Positions 43,468 to 53,493 are shown, counted from the first letter of the stretch. The stretch is 64,000 bases of DNA from Pseudomonas gingeri (GCF_013386115.1 NZ_JACAOR010000013.1:165011-229010), one strand, 5' to 3'. The notes: generated by a model not told the origin, from the sequence alone. Program-made: numbers and translations.

Positions 43468-44970
43468 ATGCCGCATTCCCAAGCCAAGAATCTTTCCCTG
43501 ATCGCCGCTATCGACCTGGGCTCGAACAGCTTCCACATGGTCGTGGCCAAGGCCCAGAACGGTGAAATCCGCATTCTGGAGCGGCTCGGCGAAAAGGTTC
43601 AGCTGGCCGCCGGTATCGATGAAGAGCGCAGGCTCAGCGAAGAATCGATGCAGCGCGGGCTCGACTGCCTGAAACGTTTTGCCCAACTGATCAACGGCAT
43701 GCCCCTGGGCGCCGTGCGGATCGTCGGCACCAACGCCTTGCGCGAAGCGCGCAACCGGGCCGAGTTCATCCACCGCGCCGAGGAAATCCTCGGTCATCCG
43801 GTGGAAGTCATTTCCGGCCGTGAAGAGGCCCGACTGATCTACCTCGGTGTCTCCCACACCCTCGCCGACACCCCGGGCAAGCGCCTGGTCGCCGATATCG
43901 GCGGCGGCAGTACCGAATTCATCATCGGCCAGCGCTTCGAACCGCTGCTGCGCGAAAGCCTGCAGATGGGCTGCGTCAGCTATACCCAGCGGTATTTCCG
44001 CGACGGCAAGATCACCCCGGCGCGCTACGCCCAGGCCTACACGGCGGCGCGCCTGGAAATCATGAGCATCGAGCATGCCCTGCATCGCCTGACCTGGGAC
44101 GAGGCCATCGGCTCATCCGGGACCATCCGCGCCATCGGCCTGGCCCTGAAAGCCGGCGGCCACGGCGGCGGCGAGGTCAATGCCGAAGGCCTGGCCTGGC
44201 TCAAGCGCAAACTGTTCAAGCTCGGCGACGCAGAGAAAATCGATTTCGAGGGCATCAAGCCCGACCGTCGGACCATCTTCCCCGCCGGCCTGGCGATTCT
44301 CGAGGCGATCTTCGACGCCCTCGACCTGCAACGGATGGATCACTGCGACGGTGCGCTGCGCGAAGGCGTGCTCTACGACCTGCTGGGTCGCCATCACCAC
44401 GAAGACGTCCGTGAACGCACCCTCACCTCGCTGATGGAGCGTTATCACGTCGACCAGGAGCAGGCGGTGCGGGTCGAGCGCAAGGCGCTCTATGCCTTCG
44501 ACCAGGTGGCCAAGGACTGGGAGCTGGAAGACGGTGTCTGGCGGGAACTGCTGGGCTGGGCGGCGAAGGTCCATGAAGTCGGCCTGGATATCGCCCACTA
44601 CCAGTACCACAAGCACGGCGCCTACCTGATCGAGCACTCCGATCTCGCCGGCTTCTCCCGGGAAGACCAGCAGATGCTGGCGTTGCTGGTGCGCGGGCAT
44701 CGCCGCAACATCCCCAGGGACAAGTTTGCCGAGTTCGGCGATGAAGGCACCAAGCTGATCCGCCTGTGCGTACTGCTGCGCTTCGCGATCCTGTTCCATC
44801 ACATCCGTGGCACCCAGGAAATGCCGCAAGTCACCTTGCGTGCCGACGGCGATAGCCTGGATGTGGTGTTTCCCAAGGACTGGCTGGAGCAGAACCAGCT
44901 GACTCAGGCCGACTTCGCGCTGGAAGCGGAGTGGCTGACCCGAGTCAGTATTACCCTCAACGTACGCTGA
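43468..44970 (+). CDS. ppx: Exopolyphosphatase
   Basis: The protein has 500 residues of the Ppx/GppA family: an actin-like fold with AAIDLGSNSFHMVVAK and the phosphate loop VADIGGGSTEFIIG, then a C-terminal HD-type helical domain (KVHEVGLDIAHYQYHKHGAYL). It degrades inorganic polyphosphate processively. It is convergent with ppk, which makes the polymer, and the two coding regions overlap by 14 bp. Confidence 0.96.
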   Translation: MPHSQAKNLSLIAAIDLGSNSFHMVVAKAQNGEIRILERLGEKVQLAAGIDEERRLSEESMQRGLDCLKRFAQLINGMPLGAVRIVGTNALREARNRAEFIHRAEEILGHPVEVISGREEARLIYLGVSHTLADTPGKRLVADIGGGSTEFIIGQRFEPLLRESLQMGCVSYTQRYFRDGKITPARYAQAYTAARLEIMSIEHALHRLTWDEAIGSSGTIRAIGLALKAGGHGGGEVNAEGLAWLKRKLFKLGDAEKIDFEGIKPDRRTIFPAGLAILEAIFDALDLQRMDHCDGALREGVLYDLLGRHHHEDVRERTLTSLMERYHVDQEQAVRVERKALYAFDQVAKDWELEDGVWRELLGWAAKVHEVGLDIAHYQYHKHGAYLIEHSDLAGFSREDQQMLALLVRGHRRNIPRDKFAEFGDEGTKLIRLCVLLRFAILFHHIRGTQEMPQVTLRADGDSLDVVFPKDWLEQNQLTQADFALEAEWLTRVSITLNVR

Positions 44971-47179
44971 GCAGCGGGTTGCTCAGGCGATCGAGCAGGG
45001 TCGCCTGGGCGCTGCGGGCGTTCTGGTTGCCGGTCGGCGTGTTGCGGATGTAGCGGCCGTCCGACTGCAGGCTCCAGCTGTGGGTGTTATCGGTGAGATA
45101 ACTTTCCAGCTCCTTCTTGACCCGCAGGATCAACTTCTTGCCCTCTACCGGGAAGCAGGTCTCGACGCGCTTGTCGAGGTTGCGCTCCATCCAGTCGGCG
45201 CTAGACAGGAACATCTGTTCCTCGCCGCCGTTGAGGAAGTAGAACACCCGGGTGTGCTCCAGGAAGCGGCCGATGATCGAGCGCACATGGATATTGTGCG
45301 AGACACCGGCAATGCCCGGACGCAGGCAGCACATGCCGCGCACCACCAGGTCGATCCGCACGCCGCACTGGCTGGCCTTGTACAACGCGCGGATGATCTT
45401 CGGATCGGTCAGCGAGTTGAACTTGGCGATGATGTGCGCCGGCTTGCCGTCGACGGCGAACTGGGTTTCCCGGGCAATCATGTCGAGCATGCCCTTCTTC
45501 AGGGTGAACGGGGCATGCAGCAGTTTCTTCATGCGCAGGGTCTTGCCCATGCCGATCAGCTGGCTGAACAGCTTGCCGACGTCCTCGCACAGCGCGTCGT
45601 CGGAAGTCAGCAGGCTGTAGTCGGTGTACAGGCGGGCGTTGCCGGCGTGGTAGTTACCGGTGCCCAGGTGCGCGTAGCGGACGATCTCGCCGGCTTCGCG
45701 ACGCAGGATCAGCATCATCTTGGCGTGGGTCTTGAAGCCGACCACACCGTAGATCACCACCGCACCGGCCGCTTGCAGGCGGCTGGCCAGTTGCAGGTTG
45801 GACTCTTCGTCGAAGCGCGCGCGCAATTCGATCACCGCGGTGACTTCCTTGCCGTTACGCGCGGCATCCACCAGCGCGTCGACGATTTCCGAGTTGGCGC
45901 CGCTGCGGTACAGGGTCTGGCGCACAGCCAGGACGTGCGGGTCCTTGGCGGCCTGGCGAAGCAGGTCGACCACCGGGGTAAAGGACTCGAACGGGTGCAG
46001 CAGCAGGATGTCCTGCTTGCTGATCACGCTGAAGATGTTCTCGCTGTTCTGCAGCAGCTTGGGGATCTGCGGGGTGAACGGCGTGTATTGCAGCTCCGGA
46101 TGACTGTCCAGGCCGGTGATGCTGAACAGCCGGGTCAGGTTCACCGGGCCGTTGACCTGGTACAGCTCGGTCTCGGACAGGTTGAATTGCTTGAGCAGGT
46201 AGTCCGACAGGTGTTTCGGGCAGGTGTCGGCGACTTCCAGGCGCACCGCATCGCCGTAGCGACGGGAGAACAGCTCGCCGCGCAGGGCGCGGGCCAGGTC
46301 TTCGACATCCTCGGAGTCCAGCGCCAGGTCGGCGTTGCGGGTCAGGCGGAACTGGTAGCAGCCCTTGACCTTCATGCCCTGGAACAGGTCGTCGGCGTGG
46401 GCGTGGATCATCGACGAGAGGAATACATAATTATCGCCAGGGCCCCCGACCTCTTCGGGTACCTTGATGATCCTCGGCAGCAGGCGCGGCGCGGGGATGA
46501 TCGCCAGGCCGGAATCGCGACCGAAGGCGTCGATGCCCTCGAGTTCGACGATAAAGTTCAGGCTCTTGTTCACCAGCAACGGGAACGGGTGCGTCGGGTC
46601 GAGGCCGATGGGCGTGATGATTGGCGCGATCTCGTCGCGGAAATAGCGGCGGACCCAGGTCTTGAGCTTGGTGGTCCAGTAGCGGCGACGGATAAAGCGC
46701 ACCTGGTGCTTTTCCAGCTCCGGCAACAGGATGTCGTTGAGGATCGCGTACTGGCGGTCGACCTGGCCGTGGACCAGCTCGCTGATGCGCGCCAGGGCCT
46801 GGTGCGGCTGCAGGCCGTCGGCGCCGGCCTGTTCGCGGGCGAAGGTGATCTGTTTCTTCAGCCCGGCGACGCGAATCTCGAAGAACTCATCCAGGTTGCT
46901 GGAGAAGATCAGCAGGAACTTGAGCCGTTCCAGCAGCGGGTAGGACTCGTCCAGCGCCTGTTCCAGCACGCGGATGTTGAACTGCAGCTGCGACAGCTCG
47001 CGGTGGATGTACAGGCTGCTGTCATCCAGGCTGGGAATCGCCACCGCCGACGGCACCGCCACATGCGGCGCCTCGGCAACCACCGGCGCGGGTTCCAGCT
47101 CCGGCGGGGTTTCGACGATCTGCTCGACCACCGGTTGAGCGTCTTTTACTTCAACTTCGCTGAGTCCTTCGGTATTCAT
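44957..47179 (-). CDS. ppk: Polyphosphate kinase 1
   Basis: The protein has 740 residues. A non-conserved, Pro/Glu/Val-rich N-terminal extension of about 45 residues precedes the PPK_N domain (SLYIHRELSQLQFNIRVLEQA). Catalytic histidines are seen in GFKTHAKMMLI (phospho-acceptor) and LEHTRVFYF. It polymerises the gamma-phosphate of ATP into polyphosphate. It lies 18 bp downstream of hemB on the same strand and ends inside ppx. Confidence 0.96.
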   Translation of the reverse strand: MNTEGLSEVEVKDAQPVVEQIVETPPELEPAPVVAEAPHVAVPSAVAIPSLDDSSLYIHRELSQLQFNIRVLEQALDESYPLLERLKFLLIFSSNLDEFFEIRVAGLKKQITFAREQAGADGLQPHQALARISELVHGQVDRQYAILNDILLPELEKHQVRFIRRRYWTTKLKTWVRRYFRDEIAPIITPIGLDPTHPFPLLVNKSLNFIVELEGIDAFGRDSGLAIIPAPRLLPRIIKVPEEVGGPGDNYVFLSSMIHAHADDLFQGMKVKGCYQFRLTRNADLALDSEDVEDLARALRGELFSRRYGDAVRLEVADTCPKHLSDYLLKQFNLSETELYQVNGPVNLTRLFSITGLDSHPELQYTPFTPQIPKLLQNSENIFSVISKQDILLLHPFESFTPVVDLLRQAAKDPHVLAVRQTLYRSGANSEIVDALVDAARNGKEVTAVIELRARFDEESNLQLASRLQAAGAVVIYGVVGFKTHAKMMLILRREAGEIVRYAHLGTGNYHAGNARLYTDYSLLTSDDALCEDVGKLFSQLIGMGKTLRMKKLLHAPFTLKKGMLDMIARETQFAVDGKPAHIIAKFNSLTDPKIIRALYKASQCGVRIDLVVRGMCCLRPGIAGVSHNIHVRSIIGRFLEHTRVFYFLNGGEEQMFLSSADWMERNLDKRVETCFPVEGKKLILRVKKELESYLTDNTHSWSLQSDGRYIRNTPTGNQNARSAQATLLDRLSNPLLSVR

Positions 47180-47197
47180 CGAGTGTTCCTGTGAGGG

Positions 47198-48211
47198 CTA
47201 TTTTTGCTCTCGTAGCAATTGAGCGGCGCGAACGGCAAAGTAAGTCAGGATGCCATCAGCGCCGGCACGTTTAAAAGCGGTCAGGGATTCGAGAATAACC
47301 CCTTCACTCAACCAACCATTCTGGATCGCCGCCATGTGCATGGCGTATTCACCGCTGACCTGATAGACAAAGGTCGGCACCTTGAATTCATCTTTGACCC
47401 GGTAAAGGATATCCAGGTACGGCATGCCCGGCTTGACCATGACCATATCGGCGCCTTCGGCCAGGTCGGCGGCCACTTCATGCAGGGCTTCGTTGCCGTT
47501 GGCCGGGTCCATCTGGTACGAGGCCTTGTTCGCCTTGCCCAGGTTCAGCGCCGAACCCACCGCATCGCGGAACGGGCCATAGTAGGCGCTGGCGTATTTT
47601 GCCGAGTAGGCCATGATCCGCACGTTGACGTGGCCGGCCAGCTCCAGGGCTTCGCGAATCGCCTGGACGCGGCCATCCATCATGTCGGACGGCGCGACCA
47701 CCTGGGCCCCAGCCTCGGCATGGGACAAGGCCTGCCTGACCAGCGCGTCGACGGTAATATCGTTCTGGACGTAGCCTTCCTCATCGAGGATGCCGTCCTG
47801 GCCGTGGGTGGTGAACGGGTCCAGGGCCACGTCGGTAATCACCCCCAGCTCCGGGAACCGCGCACGCAGGGCGCGGGTGGCGCGCTGGGCAATGCCCTGC
47901 GGGTTCCAGGCCTCGGCGGCATCCAGCGACTTCAACCCAGCCGGCGTGACCGGGAACAGTGCCAGCGCGGGAATCCCCAGCTCGACCCACTTCGCCGCTT
48001 CTTCCAGCAACAGATCGATGGTCAGGCGCTCGACGCCCGGCATCGAAGCTACGGCTTCGCGATGGTTTTCACCGTCCAGCACGAACACAGGCAGAATCAG
48101 ATCGTCGACAGTCAGAACATTCTCACGCACCAGGCGCCGAGAAAAATCATCACGACGATTGCGTCGCAGGCGGGTGGCGGGAAACAGGCGATGGGCGGGG
48201 GTAAAGCTCAC
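47198..48211 (-). CDS. hemB: Delta-aminolevulinic acid dehydratase (porphobilinogen synthase)
   Basis: The protein has 337 residues from a GTG start at 48211 with AGGAG upstream; longer in-frame extensions run into unrelated sequence. The Schiff-base lysines are in IMAYSAKYASAYYGPFR and MVMVKPGMPYLD. The DVALDPFTTHGQDG segment has Asp in place of the zinc cysteines, which is the magnesium-dependent form known for Pseudomonas. It makes porphobilinogen for heme. ppk follows 18 bp later. Confidence 0.96.
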   Translation of the reverse strand: MSFTPAHRLFPATRLRRNRRDDFSRRLVRENVLTVDDLILPVFVLDGENHREAVASMPGVERLTIDLLLEEAAKWVELGIPALALFPVTPAGLKSLDAAEAWNPQGIAQRATRALRARFPELGVITDVALDPFTTHGQDGILDEEGYVQNDITVDALVRQALSHAEAGAQVVAPSDMMDGRVQAIREALELAGHVNVRIMAYSAKYASAYYGPFRDAVGSALNLGKANKASYQMDPANGNEALHEVAADLAEGADMVMVKPGMPYLDILYRVKDEFKVPTFVYQVSGEYAMHMAAIQNGWLSEGVILESLTAFKRAGADGILTYFAVRAAQLLREQK

Positions 48212-48418
48212 GGCAGACTCCTGAGCCCGCGCAGGCGGGCGAGCATGGCAGTTATAAGCGGCCATTATGACGAAGGAATGACAGTTGTGCTTACTCCTGC
48301 GACCGAGCGCCGCACGCGCCGTTCTTGTAGGAAATGTTAACGTCGAGACACATTTGGACACTTTCCTCTCTGTCCTCGAAGGGTTAGGCTGCGCGTTCAT
48401 TTCGCCAGCATCCAGACA

Positions 48419-49030
48419 ATGCTCCAACAATTTCTGCAGGATTTCGGCTATTTCGCCCTGTTTCTCGGCACGTTTTTCGAAGGCGAGACCATTCTGGTTC
48501 TCGCGGGCTTCCTCGCGTTCCGCGGATACATGGACATCAACCTGGTGGTTATCGTGGCTTTCTTCGGCAGCTATGCCGGCGACCAGCTGTGGTATTTCCT
48601 GGGGCGCCGGCATGGGCGCAAGTTGCTGGCGCGCAAGCCGCGCTGGCAGATGATGGGCGACCGGGCACTGGAGCATATCCGTCGTCATCCGGATATCTGG
48701 GTGCTGAGCTTCCGTTTCGTCTACGGCCTGCGCACGGTGATGCCGGTGGCGATCGGCCTGTCGGGTTATCCACCGGGACGCTACCTGCTGCTCAATGGCA
48801 TCGGCGCGGCGATCTGGGCCGCGGCCCTGGCCGCCGCCGCCTATCACTTCGGCGCGATCCTCGAAGGTCTGCTGGGCAGCGTGAAGAAATACGAGCTGTG
48901 GGTCCTCGGCGGCCTGCTGGTGGTCGGCCTGATCCTCTGGAGCTGGCGCCGCATCAAGAGCGCGCGCCTCGCCCGCAAGGCCGAGGCCGAAGCCTCCCTG
49001 GCCGGACCTAAGACCCCGCCAGGCGAATGA
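48419..49030 (+). CDS. DedA-family membrane protein
   Basis: The protein has 203 residues with about five hydrophobic segments. The DedA/SNARE-associated motifs are FEGETILVLAGFLA and FGSYAGDQLWYFLGRRHG, and FRFVYGLRTVMPVAIGL carries the conserved glycine and arginines. DedA proteins are undecaprenyl-phosphate or phospholipid translocases supporting envelope integrity; which lipid this one moves is unknown. The C terminus overlaps the convergent desaturase-like gene by 23 bp. Confidence 0.9.
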   Translation: MLQQFLQDFGYFALFLGTFFEGETILVLAGFLAFRGYMDINLVVIVAFFGSYAGDQLWYFLGRRHGRKLLARKPRWQMMGDRALEHIRRHPDIWVLSFRFVYGLRTVMPVAIGLSGYPPGRYLLLNGIGAAIWAAALAAAAYHFGAILEGLLGSVKKYELWVLGGLLVVGLILWSWRRIKSARLARKAEAEASLAGPKTPPGE

Positions 49031-50246
49031 GCCGGCTACGGCTCCAGTAAAGCCCGATCACGCTCAGCAGGCTGTAGCTGAGCAGGCCGATCCAGCCCAG
49101 CGGGCTGGCCGGCCACAACCCCACCAGCGGTGCCAGCCAGACCAGCGGCACATTCAACAGCAGCCGCGTCACTTCCAGCTTCAACGCCCACGGCCGGTTC
49201 TCCAGCGCCGCCCCCAGCACGAACAGCCCCAGCAGCATGGCCCCCCAGCCCAGGACCAGGGCGATTGGCGACAGGCTGGCGGCGAAGTTCATCAGGTAGC
49301 TGCCCAGCGCCACGTACACCACGAACTGCAAGGCGATATAGACCTGCTGGCGCGGCTCCAGCGGCACCTCGAACTTGCGGAACTTCGCCAGGTCGTGCTT
49401 TGCCAGCGGGTACTTCGCCGCCACATCCGCCGGGCGCCAACCGGTGCGCATGAACCAGATCCGCAGCTTGTCGCGGTAGCTTCCGGCATGCCGGGCGTCG
49501 GCCGCCAGTTGTGCATAGAACTGCAGGTTGGCCCACAACGGATTCCAGCTGGCCAGCGGCGTGGTCACGCCGAACACCACCGGCTCGGCGTCGTCCTCCT
49601 CCTGGAAGGTGCCGAACAGGCGGTCCCAGAGAATGAACACGCCGCCGTAGTTGCGATCCATATAGAGAGGGTTCTGTGCGTGGTGCGCGCGGTGATTGGA
49701 GGGCGTGACGAAAAACCATTCGTACCAGCCGAGCTTGGGGATGTGCCGGGTATGCACCCAGAACTGATACAGCAGGTTCAACGCCGCCACTGTCACGAAG
49801 ACCGTCAACGGCACACCGAGGACGGCCAGCGGCAGGTAGAAGATCCAGCTCAGCAGAAAGCCGGTGCTGGTCTGGCGCAAGGCCGTGGACAGGTTGTAGT
49901 CCTCGCTCTGGTGATGCACCGAGTGCGCGGCCCAGAGGATATTGCGCTCATGACCCATGCGATGCAGCCAGTAGTAGCAGAAGTCATAGACCACGAAGGC
50001 CATGACCCAGACCCAGGGGTTGTCGGCCGCGAGGTCGAACAACGCCAGGTGCTCCAGGGCGACGGCGTAGGTCACCAGGCCGACGCCCTTGGTCAGCAGG
50101 CCGGTGGTGGTCGAGAGCACACCGGTGCTGAGGCTGTTGATCGCGTCGGCCACGCGATAATTGCGGGTGCCGCGCCAATAGTCGGCCAGCAGTTCGACAA
50201 CGATCAGCACGACGAAAAACGGAACCGCAAGGGCAATAAGGTCCAT
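49008..50246 (-). CDS. Fatty-acid hydroxylase/sterol desaturase superfamily protein
   Basis: The protein has 412 residues from ATG 50246, an integral membrane di-iron enzyme type. The three histidine boxes are HRMGH, HSVHH and HRAHH (about 105-205), preceded by FCYYWL. The C-terminal ~150 residues add further membrane helices. Bacterial members act on sterol-like, carotenoid or lipid substrates; no substrate is evident. The 3' end overlaps dedA, and upstream it is divergent from elbB. Confidence 0.88.
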   Translation of the reverse strand: MDLIALAVPFFVVLIVVELLADYWRGTRNYRVADAINSLSTGVLSTTTGLLTKGVGLVTYAVALEHLALFDLAADNPWVWVMAFVVYDFCYYWLHRMGHERNILWAAHSVHHQSEDYNLSTALRQTSTGFLLSWIFYLPLAVLGVPLTVFVTVAALNLLYQFWVHTRHIPKLGWYEWFFVTPSNHRAHHAQNPLYMDRNYGGVFILWDRLFGTFQEEDDAEPVVFGVTTPLASWNPLWANLQFYAQLAADARHAGSYRDKLRIWFMRTGWRPADVAAKYPLAKHDLAKFRKFEVPLEPRQQVYIALQFVVYVALGSYLMNFAASLSPIALVLGWGAMLLGLFVLGAALENRPWALKLEVTRLLLNVPLVWLAPLVGLWPASPLGWIGLLSYSLLSVIGLYWSRSRLIRLAGS

Positions 50247-50359
50247 GGCGCCACCCGAAAGGAACGATGGGTCCAAGATTAGGTGTAGTCGGGAAAAATT
50301 CCGCTGACAATGAATGCCAGATTGGTAGACATTTAACGCCAGGCATCGGGAGATCGAAC

Positions 50360-51022
50360 ATGACCAAGAAAATCGCGGTAATCCTTTCCGGCTGCGGCGT
50401 GTACGACGGCGCCGAGATCCAGGAAAGCGTGCTCACGCTGTTGCGCCTGGACCAGCGCGGCGCGAAGGTGCAGTGCTTTGCGCCGAATATTGCCCAGTTG
50501 CATGTGATCAACCACCTGACCGGCGAAGAAATGCCCGAGTCGCGCAATGTCCTGGTGGAGTCGGCACGCATCGCCCGGGGCGAGGTCAAGGACCTGCGCG
50601 AAGCCGACGTCCGGGAATTCGACGCGCTGATCGTACCCGGCGGCTTCGGCGCGGCGAAGAACCTCTCCAACTTTGCCCTGGAAGGGGCCAATTGCAGCGT
50701 ACAGGCCGAAGTCCTGGCTTTGGCCGAAGCCTTTGCCGAAGCCGGCAAGCCGGTGGGGCTGATCTGCATCACCCCGGCCCTGGCAGCGAAGATCTACGGT
50801 CCGGGTGTGACCTGCACCATCGGCAACGACGCCGATACCGCCGCCGCGCTGGACAAGATGGGCGCCACCCACAAGGAATGCGCGGTGGGCGATATAGTCG
50901 AGGACAAGGCACGCAAGCTGGTGACGACCCCGGCCTATATGCTCGCGCAGTCCATCGGCGAGGCGGCGTCCGGGATCAACAAGCTGGTGGATCGGGTGCT
51001 GGAACTGACCCAGCAGGCCTGA
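50360..51022 (+). CDS. elbB: ElbB, isoprenoid-biosynthesis-associated DJ-1/PfpI-like protein
   Basis: The protein has 220 residues from ATG 50360 after GGGAG. It is a class I glutamine amidotransferase-like (DJ-1) fold with the opening KIAVILSGCGVYDGAEIQE, the IVPGGFGAAKNLSNFA loop and the nucleophile-elbow region GLICITPAL. E. coli ElbB has glyoxalase-type activity and was named for raising lycopene yield. It ends 15 bp before the convergent yaiI-family gene. Confidence 0.93.
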   Translation: MTKKIAVILSGCGVYDGAEIQESVLTLLRLDQRGAKVQCFAPNIAQLHVINHLTGEEMPESRNVLVESARIARGEVKDLREADVREFDALIVPGGFGAAKNLSNFALEGANCSVQAEVLALAEAFAEAGKPVGLICITPALAAKIYGPGVTCTIGNDADTAAALDKMGATHKECAVGDIVEDKARKLVTTPAYMLAQSIGEAASGINKLVDRVLELTQQA

Positions 51023-51037
51023 TCGCTCCCCTATGGA

Positions 51038-51499
51038 TCAAGCTCGGGAAGCGCGGGAAAGCCGGGTGAGGATGCGGTCGAAGGCATTGGCGAAAGCCTG
51101 CTTCTCCCGCTCGCCGTAGGGCGGCTGACCGCCGCCCATCTGCCCCTGCTCGCGCAGGTCGGTGAACAGGTTGCGCACCGCGAGCCGCTCGCCCATGTTG
51201 TTCGGGTCGAACTCCTTGCCCCGCGGATCGAGTGCCGCCACGCCCTTTTTCACCAGGCGGTCGGCCAGCGGCACGTCGCTGCAGATCACCAGTTCCCCCG
51301 GCACCGCATGCTCCACCAGGTAATCATCGGCGGCGTCCGGTCCGCTGGGCACGACGATCAACCTGACGCAGGCGAAGGCCGGCTTGACCTGCGGCTGGCC
51401 CGCCACCAGCACCACGTCGAAGTGGCGCTTGAGGGCGAACTTCACCACCAGGTCCCTGGCCGCCTTGGGACAGGCATCGGCATCGATCCACACGCGCAT
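51038..51499 (-). CDS. yaiI: YaiI/YqxD family (UPF0178) protein
   Basis: The protein has 153 residues from ATG 51499 (MRVWIDADACPKAARD). DUF188 motifs are WIDADACP, VICSDVPLADRLV and NMGERLAVRNL, a PIN-like fold with acidic residues suitable for metal binding. Biochemical function is unknown. It starts 2 bp after the stop of the FTR1 gene on the same strand, so it is cotranscribed with it. Confidence 0.92.
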   Translation of the reverse strand: MRVWIDADACPKAARDLVVKFALKRHFDVVLVAGQPQVKPAFACVRLIVVPSGPDAADDYLVEHAVPGELVICSDVPLADRLVKKGVAALDPRGKEFDPNNMGERLAVRNLFTDLREQGQMGGGQPPYGEREKQAFANAFDRILTRLSRASRA

Positions 51500-51501
51500 G
51501 C

Positions 51502-53397
51502 TCAGGAAGCCTGCAACCGACGCTTCTCGGCCAGCTTGCTGCGGCTGTAGAGCACGATGATCGCCAGCAAGGCGACAGCCTGGGCGCCCAGCGAGTAGGC
51601 GTCGGCATGGATCCCCAGCCAGTCGAAGTCGAAGAACGCAACCGGCCGCGTGCCGAAGATCCCGGCTTCCTGCAACGCCTTGACGCCATGGCCGGCAAAC
51701 ACCACCGACAGCGCGCACAGCAACCCGGCATTGATACCGAAGAACAGTGCCAGCGGCAGTTTCGCCGAACCACGCAGGATCACCCAGGCCAGGCCGATCA
51801 GCAGCACCAGCGCCGTCGCACCGCCCGCCAGCACCGCGTTGTGCCCGGCAGGACCGGCCTGCAGCCAGAGGGTTTCATAGAACAGGATCACTTCGAACAG
51901 CTCGCGATACACCGAGAAGAACGCCAGGATCGCGAAACCGAAACGGCCGCCACCGCTGACCAGGCTGCTCTTGATGTAGTCCTGCCAGGCCGCGGCATGA
52001 CGGCGATCGTGCATCCACACGCCGAGCCAGAGCACCATCACGCTGGCGAACAGCGCCGTGCAACCTTCCAGCAACTCGCGCTGGGCGCCGCTGACATCGA
52101 TCACATAGGCCGCCAGCGCCCAGGTCCCGAGCCCCGCCAGCAAGGCCAGGCCCCAGCCGATATTGACGCTGCGCACGGCCGATTGCTGGCCGGTGTTGCG
52201 CAGGAAGGCGAGGATCGCCGCCAGCACCAGGATCGCTTCCAGGCCCTCGCGCAGCAGGATCAGCAGGCCCGAGATAAAGCTCAGGGACTGGCTCAGGCCG
52301 TCGTTGCCGAGCAAACCGGCGGATTCCTTGAGCTTGTCCTTGGCGAACGCCAGGCGCTGCTCGGCCTGCTCGACCGGCAGGCCGTCCTGCAGGGATTGCC
52401 GATAGGCCATCAGGGACTTCTCGGTGTCCTTGCGCACGGTGGCGTCGACGTTGTCCAGGGAGCTTTCGACCAGTTCGAAGCCTTCCAGGTAGGCGGCCAC
52501 GGACAGGTCGTAGGCCTGCTCATGGTCGCCGGCACGGTAGGCCGCCAGGCTCTTGTCCAGGGTCGCGCTGGTGTAGTCGAGCAACTGCGCCGGGCCGCGC
52601 TTGACCTGCGGCGGCTGGGCACGCTGGGCGCGGAACAGCGCGGCGGCCTCGTTGCCTTCGGCGGCCTGCACTTCGGCAGGGGTCTGGCGGGCCAGGTCGG
52701 CCAGGTTGTAGGCCTTGTCGCTCTTCGCCACCGGCGCGGCGCTGAAGCCGGCGATATAGGTAGCCAGGTCCCAGCGCTGACGTTCATCGAGCTGGTCGGC
52801 GAACGACGGCATGTCCGTGCCTTCGACACCCAGGGTCAGGGTGTTGTAGATGCCATACAGGCTCAGCCGATCCAGGCGCGCGGCATCCCGCAGGTTGGCC
52901 GGTGGCGGTGTCAGGCCAACACCCGCCGGACCGTCGCCGGCGCCCGTGTCGCCATGGCAGACCGAACACTGCTGGGCGTAGAGCGGTGCACCACGGCTCG
53001 GGTCCGGGGTGATGGCCGGAGCCTGGCTGACCTCATAGGTCACCGCCAGTCGTGCCCCCAGTTGCCGGGCCTGGCGCGCGACCAGCGTGCCGTCCTGGCG
53101 CTGGCTGATGGCCGTGCGCAGATCGACCACGCCCTGCTCCAGCTCCGCCCGCTCGGCACGGACCGGCAGCGCGACCACCAGTTTCTGCAGGGCCGTCAGG
53201 AACTCCAGCTGTTCGTGGTATTCGGTTTCGTCGATGACCTTGCCATCCGCCACCGTGGCCGGATAGTCCGCGCCGATGTAATCGATCAGGTGCAGGGCCT
53301 GGGGGGCGCCTTCCACCGTGTTCGCCAGCAGGCTGGAGCTGCATAGGGCGAACATCGGCAGCATCAGCCAGGCCAGGAAACGCGTGGGAACAATCAT
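51502..53397 (-). CDS. Cytochrome c domain fused to FTR1-family iron permease
   Basis: The protein has 631 residues with a signal peptide to about residue 25. A helical periplasmic region is followed by a cytochrome c domain with heme motif CSVCH at 144-148 and axial Met near M196 (GTDMPSF). A second helical region runs about 255-360, then an FTR1 membrane domain with REGLE at 383-387 and RELFE at 498-502, the iron-passing motifs. A ferroxidation-coupled iron uptake in one chain is the natural inference. EfeO/EfeB partners are not adjacent. A clean Fur box was not found upstream. Confidence 0.9.
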   Translation of the reverse strand: MIVPTRFLAWLMLPMFALCSSSLLANTVEGAPQALHLIDYIGADYPATVADGKVIDETEYHEQLEFLTALQKLVVALPVRAERAELEQGVVDLRTAISQRQDGTLVARQARQLGARLAVTYEVSQAPAITPDPSRGAPLYAQQCSVCHGDTGAGDGPAGVGLTPPPANLRDAARLDRLSLYGIYNTLTLGVEGTDMPSFADQLDERQRWDLATYIAGFSAAPVAKSDKAYNLADLARQTPAEVQAAEGNEAAALFRAQRAQPPQVKRGPAQLLDYTSATLDKSLAAYRAGDHEQAYDLSVAAYLEGFELVESSLDNVDATVRKDTEKSLMAYRQSLQDGLPVEQAEQRLAFAKDKLKESAGLLGNDGLSQSLSFISGLLILLREGLEAILVLAAILAFLRNTGQQSAVRSVNIGWGLALLAGLGTWALAAYVIDVSGAQRELLEGCTALFASVMVLWLGVWMHDRRHAAAWQDYIKSSLVSGGGRFGFAILAFFSVYRELFEVILFYETLWLQAGPAGHNAVLAGGATALVLLIGLAWVILRGSAKLPLALFFGINAGLLCALSVVFAGHGVKALQEAGIFGTRPVAFFDFDWLGIHADAYSLGAQAVALLAIIVLYSRSKLAEKRRLQAS

Positions 53398-53493
53398 TGA
53401 AACAACCTAAATGGAAATGCGAAGTAACACATTGTTCCCTCTCACTGCGCTTCACTCAAGCGCCGTGCATCCCGAAGGTGCAAATAGTGCTCT

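Noticed and set aside
45080..47194. 704-residue plus-strand open frame opposite ppk
   Set aside because: It is a shadow of polyphosphate kinase, with no ribosome binding site or domain.
48212..48847. Long N-terminal extension of hemB
   Set aside because: The extended frame runs antisense into dedA and beyond the promoter region; the GTG at 48211 has a good binding site and gives the normal 337 residues.
51607..53346. 579-residue plus-strand open frame opposite the FTR1 gene
   Set aside because: It is the antisense shadow of a protein with clear heme and iron motifs.
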